Shown here in pieces: positions 47,853 to 55,142 of a stretch of 55,142 bases of DNA. The translations under genes were made by a program, and so were the position numbers. The notes under the pieces were generated by a model that saw only the letters and a list, made by a program, of their open reading frames with translations, was not told the DNA's origin and ran no database searches. Numbering within the stretch: position 1 is the first letter of the stretch; each line of letters opens with the position of its first letter. Source of the DNA: a virus. The stretch is from IMG/VR virus record IMGVR_UViG_3300020436_000015, positions 1 to 55,142 of that record; one strand, given 5' to 3'.

Positions 47853-50800
47853 TTAAAAATCGCTACCAAAGTCTGAGGAAAATGCACCCGAAGAGAATGC
47901 TTGTGAGCCGCCGCCTCTCGTGGCATCGCCCATCAGATCAGCCGCGCCTTCTCGGAAAGCCCTGACTTGTCCAGCCACGGGTACTCTCATAGACAGCAAT
48001 CTAGCGGCTTGTCTTTCGTCTCCAGTTGGTTCCCCCGGTTCTTTAACAATCGCGTCACCAAAGCCTCTGCCCATTCTGTACACGTCAACACCCAAGCCCA
48101 CGGTTGGGCCAAGTAGTCTGCTTGCAAACGCCATCTCACCATAAGCTCCGTCATCAGCAGAAGCCGCCGCTTGGTATGCCAAGTCAGCAAACAGGCCGAG
48201 ACCGCCAAGCTGGACAAGACCTTCCCAATAAAGGGCCAGTGCCGCATCCGTGTCTTGGTGTATGTTTGGCGTAATGCCAAGGGTTTTTTCTAGGCTTCTT
48301 TCTCGAAGGGCGGCAGACTTTTCATCATCTCCACCCCTAAACTGCGCGAAGTCTTTTGCGGCTAGTGTAGCCGCACCCATTCCTACCCCAGCGGTGCTGA
48401 GAGCAAGGAGCGGAGTTATGTTTCCTTGTGCTCCTTCTTTGATTACGTCCAGAGTCAGCCTGCCCATCATCAACGGGAATGTCTTTAGCTGAAAAAGAAT
48501 CTGGCCAGAAGGTGTGTGCGCCCACATGGGTATGTCATCCGCATTAGGAGCGAACACCGTGTCGTTCACAAACTTGTTTAGAGCTACCCTTAATACCCTG
48601 TCTTCGCCAAGGTCTACGTCCCCAAGGTTTTCATTAAACCTAGAGCCTCCGGGCAAGAAGTCTTCGAGACCGTATCTGGCCATCAGCCTGTGGGCTGTCC
48701 TGTACCTGACACCCTGTCTTTGGACGGGTAGGGATGCGTCGTAGTGTCTTCTCAGCTTTATTTGCTGTGTCTTGAAAGCCTCAAGACCAACACCAGTTGC
48801 CAAGAGGCGCATGGTGTCTGTCCAAGGAGTAAGCATAGTCGCGTTAAAGAATGCATCAGATGCCTTGTTATGCACCTGACCATACATGTGAATCATTCTG
48901 TTGTGAGCAATGCTTTCTACACTAGCACCGATATTGAATATCTCGCGTCGATAGTCCTTGTCGTTTGTCGCAAAGTTCTTCAATGCCCGCAGGAAAGCGG
49001 GCATGTCTCCAGTTCTAACCAAGGGCAACACAAAGTCCGACAGAGAAGTCAGCGTTGTAAAGCCAAGAAGAGTTACGTTGTTGAATGTTCTAACTGCTTG
49101 AGAAGCCTGACGCCCAAGGTTTGTAGTGCCAATAGGCGGCTTCTTCATTGCAACATTCATTGCGTTTTCGAGGAATGTCATGTCGTCGTGTGAGAACTCG
49201 ACTTTGTTTCCTCTGAAATCTTCAAGAGCGCCGATTATTGCATCAACCCTGCGTTGATAAGTTGGGTTCGGCATCTGTCCGTAGCTCGGTGGGGCTATGT
49301 CTTCCAGCATTTTTCTAGCTGGGACAGAACCCTTAGACAAGAACGTAGACAGGAGGTTGTCTGCAAAAGCCGCCGCATCTCCCGGTCGGTTTGCAAATGG
49401 CATTCCGATTGTCTCTTTGAAGTCGATGCTTTCTACAAAACCTGTCTGGTTGTTGTATCCCTGTCTTGCGGTAGTGAACTCTTTGTTCTTAGACAGAAGC
49501 TCGGCTATGCCTTGAACGCCACCATTACGCACCACCATGTAGTCGTAGTAACCGTGGGTGTTGACACCCAGCTTTTCCATGAAAGCCAAGCGTCTGCTAC
49601 TGCCCTCAAAGTATTTCGTTAGCAAGAACTCAAGGTCTCCCTCTAAGAACTCTTCCATTCTGGAGATTGACTCTGGATACTTCTCAAGCTCTATCATCCT
49701 GCTGTAATCAAGAGCGTCAGATGTTGGATTCCTTGACCCGCCTCCGCCGGGAATAAATGTTCCTTGGTTTGACTGATCGCTAAGCGTGCCGAACATATTC
49801 TCAGCAAACTCTCTTGCCGCTTGTTCGTCGGCAAGCTCTCCGCGAGCAGTATGCTCAACCTTGTAGTAGTGAATCATGGCATCCAGAAAGCGTTCTCTGT
49901 TTCTGGATATAGATTCTGCGTTCCAAACCTGCGGAAGATAGTTTTTTCTGCGGCCAACATTTACGCCAGCTTCAATAAGCTCTTCTCTTTCCGCGTCAAA
50001 TGCCCTTCTAATCTGACCATATATCCCTTTTTCTTGGGTAGATAGAGTCTTGAAGAATCGGGAGTTCTCTCCATACCTTAGCGCCCTGACAAGTTTTTCG
50101 TGAGACTTGGGCTGTCCGCCAATGGCGTCCATGCTTACCCTTCTTGCCCACCTCTTTCCCTTGCCTTGTGCATCTGGCAAGCGATTGAGTGAGTGCATGA
50201 GAGGAAAATACTTTTTGGCAAAACGCTGACTAATGTCTGGGTAGACATCTCTGTACCAAGAGCCAAGCCACTTCAGCCCCATCTTGTTCATGCGCTCAGA
50301 AGATCGACCGATAAATTTAACCGGAGAGAAACTGCCTAGCTCTGCAATTTCCTCGTCGTTAAGGTTTCTCTTTCTAGCAAGAGTCTGAACAACTTGAGCC
50401 ATCTCGTTAGAGCCAGCAACTTCTATGGCTTCAGCAAAGGAACCGACATCTACATCGCCAATGTCTTTTATCTTTCCTTCTGAGGCTAGGCCAGCAATGT
50501 GGCCAGCAACACCGCGAGGCAGTGGCGCATCGCCCCTGCCGAACAGCCTGCTCTCATCAATGTCAAACTCCGTTGAGTTCGTGTGCTTGAACTTTGTGTT
50601 TGTCTTTTGCCCGAAGATCGCTTCTGGAGAGTCAAAGATAACCAGAGCAAGATGGTCTACATTTCTAGCAGAGACAGGAATTATTTGGCCTGACGGGCTT
50701 CTAAACTCGTTTACTCCCTCATGCGGAACGCTGTTGGAGTGGACATATATTAGCGAGTCGTAGCCAGCTTCTTTCAGCATGATGTTGAACTTGTCAGCCC

Positions 50801-53800
50801 GCATGCTGTGAGTTCCTTGGAACAAAGACAGTGCTTCGTCATAGAACTGCTCTGCTGAGAAGCTGTCTCCCTTTGAGCTTAACTTGCTTAGGAGATTACT
50901 TATCTGACGATCTGATATTTCCTCGCTGTTCTCAAGACGAACCAGCATATCTGCAAAAAGCCCGCTGTCCTCTCCCAATCTATGCATGGATTCTGGAGTG
51001 AAGTTGGCAACTTTCTGGGCCGCTGGGTATACGGGTATGACCATTGGATCAACAACGATGTCAAACTCAGCAAGGTTTTCTTCTAGCTCTTTTACCCTAT
51101 CCGCCCTGTAGGCAATGATCTGTCCAAAGTCTTCTAGTATGTCGTCTCTTGCGGCAAGAACTTGTTCGTAAGTCCTGTAAGGGTTTGATGGCATCAAACC
51201 CGTCATATCTCCGCCGCCTTCTCCTGCCGAAAACGCATAACCGTAGTAGCGGTCTAGCTGGCCTTCTCTGTATGCACCTTCAAAATCAACCAGAAGATTA
51301 GAGTAGACATTCCTGTCTATGGCGAGACCTCTCTGTAGCTCAGAAAGGTAATCTGCTGTCTCCGTCAGTCCGTCTTTTAGCTCTGGAGGATACTCGTCGC
51401 CCGGAAGACGCTGGATCATATTTCTATAGCCATCGCGGGTTGGTCTCAGAGCATAGACATCATGGGCCGCTGTAGCGGAGAAAGAGAAGTAGTTTCCAGC
51501 GCCATGATTGCCCTGCCTGCTGGGCTGAAGCTGTACGTCTGGATTGTCCAGATGATTTAGGCGCTTGCCGCTCGGCGTAGCATGGAAGACAACCACAGGC
51601 TCCCTAAAGTTTTTCAAATACTTATTTGGTATCTGAGTGGCAAAGCTACCTTGATACTCTCTTATGTTTGCCTGTGCTGTTTGACTACGCGCTCTGAAGG
51701 TGTCTCTGACAAAATTCTGCGCGCTGGTTGCGTTGTATATTCCAGCACCGGCTCTTTGCATCGGAGGATATGCCTTCGGAGAAAGCGCGCCATCTAGCAT
51801 GTTTCCGTACAGGAAAATTCTTCTGAACTGTTGCTTGATGTCGTCTCTACCAACCAAGCCATTCACGAGGTAGGCAACGTACTCAACAATTCTGTCTAAG
51901 GCTCTTTCGATAGTACCTTTGAACTGGATTGCGCCGATGTCTCCTGTAGCAACAGCTTGGTATATGTCGCCTTTTGCTACACGTTCTGCCATGTAAAGGG
52001 TTAGCTGTTCAGACATGTATTCTGAGGCCAGCAAGTCCTCTAACGGTCGCTCCCTAGTGCCATACTTCTGGGCGTAGGAAGCAAACAATCTGTCTTTTTC
52101 GGAGTCAGGCAATGCAAAGTATGCGTTCTTAATTGCAAACTGTTCGTCTGCGCTAAGAACATCGCTACGCATCACCGCTTCAGCAACGCTTTTTACAACC
52201 TCAAATGGAGACACGTTGCCTTTGTTTAGACCAATAGCGACCTGCCTCATATCTGTTCTGAACTTTTTAAACTCTGGAGACCTATAGTCTGCGAATACAG
52301 TCGCTCCAGACTCAGAGCTTGGCATACCAGACAGACGAGCAACGGTATCTGCGTCCACCACGTTCAGCTTTCCGTCCAAGAACCTGTTGGTCTTGCCCAT
52401 GAGGTTAAGCATTCGATACGCCAGAGTTCTAGCTCCGTACTCTATCTCCGGCTCCCTGTGCGTAATGTAAGACAGAAGGTTTTTGATTGATGCTCTGGAA
52501 TTTGCAGGTATGCCACGAGCAGAAGACACGCCCGTTGAGTCTGCGGCTTCTTTTACGATCTCCAGCTTGGAATAAAAGACAGGGGTGATCTGAACTTTTT
52601 TGTAATCTTCCTTGGAGTCAGCGCCTTTCTTGAGAGCTTTGTTGGCCCTACGCCTTCTGACCTCAAAAGATATTTCGTCCGCTACCTTCGAGTCTCCCCG
52701 ACCAAGAGCATCCATAAGCTCGTCCAGAAGCTCTGGCTCGTACATGTCCTTGTATTTTTTGGCCACGGGAACCTTCTTGAGTATTGGCCCAGTTTTTTCT
52801 CTGCGCACAATCTCATCAGCAAGCTGATCGCCGTAGTCTGTACCACGATGCTCTAGGAACTTTCTTCTAAGCTCGTCGTCTTTCATAGACTTAGAGCTAT
52901 CTGCGGTCTGCTTGTCTACCTTTGTCTTTTTCTTTTCTGCGGCAGGCTTTTTCTTCTGCTTGGCGTCATTCTTCGCCATCGCAGTTACAGCAGAAGATTC
53001 TCTTTCCCTCTTCTTTTTACTGCCACTGTCGGTTGGCTTGCCTCGTTTCCACTTCGGAGTGTGTCCCGGCATGATGCTACCGTCTTCTACCTTGTAGTAG
53101 GCGGCGGCTAGCGAGTCTTCTACTCTCTGGAAGATACTCCTGATTGCGGTTCGTCCGCCTGCCGGATCAAAGGTTTTGCCACCTTCTATTATCTTTCCGT
53201 CTGACGCTCTTTCGGCCAGAGCGGGGAAGAAGACATCCCCGTATCCATCAAGGTAAAGGGCTTTTATCTTGTCTGCCTGATCTTGTATGTCCCCAATAGA
53301 CATATCCACAAGGTCTTCGTAGCCTAGCTCGTTTCTGGCCGCATCATCTCCGAGAGAGTCGTAGTCGTAGTTTTTGCCTCCACGTATCTCGTCTATATTG
53401 TCTACACGATTATGGATGGCAGTCCATAGCGCAGGGTTTCTCTTGATCGGCTCAAGACTGCCTGTTCTGTATGGGCCTTTGCTGTTCTTGTATCTCTGAG
53501 CTATAGACAGCATGAACATTTGCATTTGGTCTGCGGCATTTATTATGCCGTCAGCACTGTCTCTGGTTATGGCGTCGTCCATGTCCGCCATAAGCTCTCG
53601 CATCTGTCTTACCCTGCCGTGCCATATTTTTCCGGCCTCAGTTTGGGGTGGGCCTGTCATGCCTTTTGCTCTAGCCGACTCAACCTTATCTGGCAAAGCC
53701 TTGGCAAAAAGTCTCTCAAGGTCTGGGTCTATCTGGGCGCCAAAGGCATAGCGTTCAAAAACATTTTTGATGTAGGACGCCATCCTTCTCCAGAAAGATT

Positions 53801-55142
53801 CTTCTGCCGCTTCTGGCACTCTCTTTCTGCCGACCCACATTGCGAACTGATTAGCAAAAAACTCTTGTGGCCCTATGATTGAGTTGCTTATTACGTCATC
53901 ACCAGTTAAATACAGGCTTTCTTTAATTTTCTTTATGTCCGGCTTTCCGTCTACATAATACTTTTTCATGTAGCCCCAGAACTCAGCCCTGTCTGCTGGG
54001 GTCAAGATATTGTGATACACCCAATGGCCCGTCTCGTGGAATACGGTCTCTACCTGCGGAACCGCATTGTTAGCCAATTTTGGATTAAGCTGTACCTCTC
54101 CAGTTTGGCCGTCATACCTGCCGAGAGACGTGTCGGCGTCCATGCGGTTGGGGTGCAAGTTTACGAAAATTGGCTTTTTACCACCCGCAAGCTGAGACAG
54201 CATGCTTTTTGCCATGGCAATCGTTTCTGATTCGTGAGAACCAAGCACGGCCTCTAGGCTGGCAACAGACTCTTCAAGGTTCGTGGTGTTTCTTTGTATT
54301 CCTTCGGGAGCACGGCGAGCGATTAACCTTTCTAAGTTGTTAATCGTGTTGACCGCCATCTCGAAGCGTGGGCCTGTCATCTGCAACCAGCGTAAATTAT
54401 TAAGCGACCCTAAAATCATGTCTGCGTCGTGCAGTGTTGCGCCTTGAATCAAAGTTTCGACATCAAAGCTCCCACCAAGGAGATCAGAGTCTAGGGCTAG
54501 CTCTACCGCGCTCCTGAGAGCGGCAACATCTTCGGCATCACTGGGCAGAGCGCCTTCTTCATTAAAGAGGCGGGTTTTCTGTGCCTCTTCTATGGTGATT
54601 GTCTCTGTTGCCGCTTGCCTTGATGGGTTAGCCCCCGTGCTCTGGCTTGGGACAGATGTCTCTTCTGGCAAGCTATCGAACAAAGCAACTAGGTTGTCTT
54701 GTCCTCTGGTGTATTGATCGCGTGGGGCGTACTTGATTATCCAGTTGTCTGGATTAGATCGCGGGCTATCGGCTTTCTGGCCAATGATGTCTTTCAGACT
54801 CTTGCCGTTTTCAGCTTGTCTGGGGGTCATCATCCTGACTTGGCCATCTTCTTTTGATTTGACGATGAGCAACTTATCGCCAGTGTCAGAAGATCGTGTT
54901 TCAGCGGCTACCTTTCCGCGCTTGAAGTTGTCTACAGCTTTTCTTGTTTCGGGGGAGACTTCAATTTGCTTGTCAGCAATCTCCATGATGATGCGCTCGA
55001 ACTCATCAAAGTCCCCGTTTATTCTGGCTTGTGTCGCCTCCGCTTGTAGCTTCAGAAGCTCTTGCTCCCGCTCAGCCTTGAATGCGGCCACCGCTCCATT
55101 ATCTACTTCTGTCTTTGGAGTCCTTTATTCTCTGACAGAGAC
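47853..55142 (-). CDS. Giant polyvalent virion protein, C-terminal part (zincin and ART-like domains)
   Basis: This part continues the gene that starts at 2525 across the join (residues ~812-3240). Residues ~1180-1188 (HETGHWVYH) are a zinc metallopeptidase motif like the MPTase of polyvalent proteins. A Lys-rich linker lies at ~1520-1560. Residues ~1992-2320 look like the ADP-ribosyltransferase-like domain of polyvalent proteins: VVVFHATPSG, GAGNYFSFS and, far on, GYDSLIYVHS. The remainder resembles large polyvalent-protein-associated domains, with a Gly/Ala membrane-like stretch (LLALSTAGVGMGAATLAA) and a Ser/Gly end. Such proteins are packed in the head and injected. In this copy of the repeat codon 817 is TAA. 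Confidence 0.85.
55051..55142. repeat. Terminal direct repeat, right copy
   Basis: This copy matches bases 1-92 except A at 55127 for G at 77. On the coding (minus) strand this changes CAA (Gln) to TAA (stop) in the giant gene. Confidence 0.95.

Noticed and set aside
1-55142. CRISPR array, insertion sequence, toxin-antitoxin pair or restriction enzyme
   Set aside because: No regularly spaced repeats, transposase signatures, paired small toxin/antitoxin features or methylase motifs were seen on either strand.

Overview
The window reads as the whole genome of a short-tailed, double-stranded DNA phage of a (probably marine) bacterium, most likely an uncultured proteobacterial virus. Supporting signs are a terminase pair, a portal, a scaffold, an SU10-like capsid protein, a P22/T7-like neck, large ejection proteins, no tape-measure or sheath gene, and a holin-lysozyme cassette. 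A tyrosine integrase and a repressor-like protein with operator-like sites suggest a temperate life style. The first 92 bases recur at the end with one mismatch, and one giant reading frame continues in frame across the join, so the molecule is circular or circularly permuted, about 55,050 bp when closed.

Layout. The left half (27203 down to 1, and on around the join from 55142 to 47853) is one leftward block. In transcription order it encodes the small and large terminase subunits, portal, four appendage/fibre genes with a chaperone, a membrane protein, six tiny very basic proteins, scaffold, capsid, neck proteins (one with a cupredoxin domain), another fibre, three internal virion proteins and a ~3,240-residue polyvalent virion protein. 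Behind the giant gene, on the same strand, lies the lysis cassette (47839-45913): membrane proteins, a GTA-type holin, an EF-hand membrane protein and an Glu/Cys/Thr lysozyme.

27.6-36.7 kb is a rightward, visibly GC-richer accessory block. It holds small unknown genes separated by hairpin terminators, a CobS-like AAA+ ATPase paired with a CobT-like VWA protein, and a run of small tightly coupled phage genes. 36.7-38.65 kb carries the integrase and three small genes, the last a winged-helix candidate. 38.6-40.15 kb runs leftward (resolvase-like nuclease, HTH/zinc protein and others). An intergenic area with dense inverted repeats follows, then an SNase-type nuclease.

Replication and recombination are split about a divergent promoter at 43.03 kb. 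Leftward are an HTH repressor/Cro candidate and a prim-pol/helicase fusion. Rightward are a Sak4-like ATPase, a DUF669-like ssDNA-binding protein and a Cas4-like Fe-S exonuclease. Three copies of an 18-bp operator-like sequence sit at the promoters of cobS/cobT, the integrase and this divergent pair, which suggests one repressor controls all three.

I see no tRNA, rRNA, CRISPR array, insertion sequence, RNA polymerase or family A/B DNA polymerase. Family names are from recognition by eye, not database searches.
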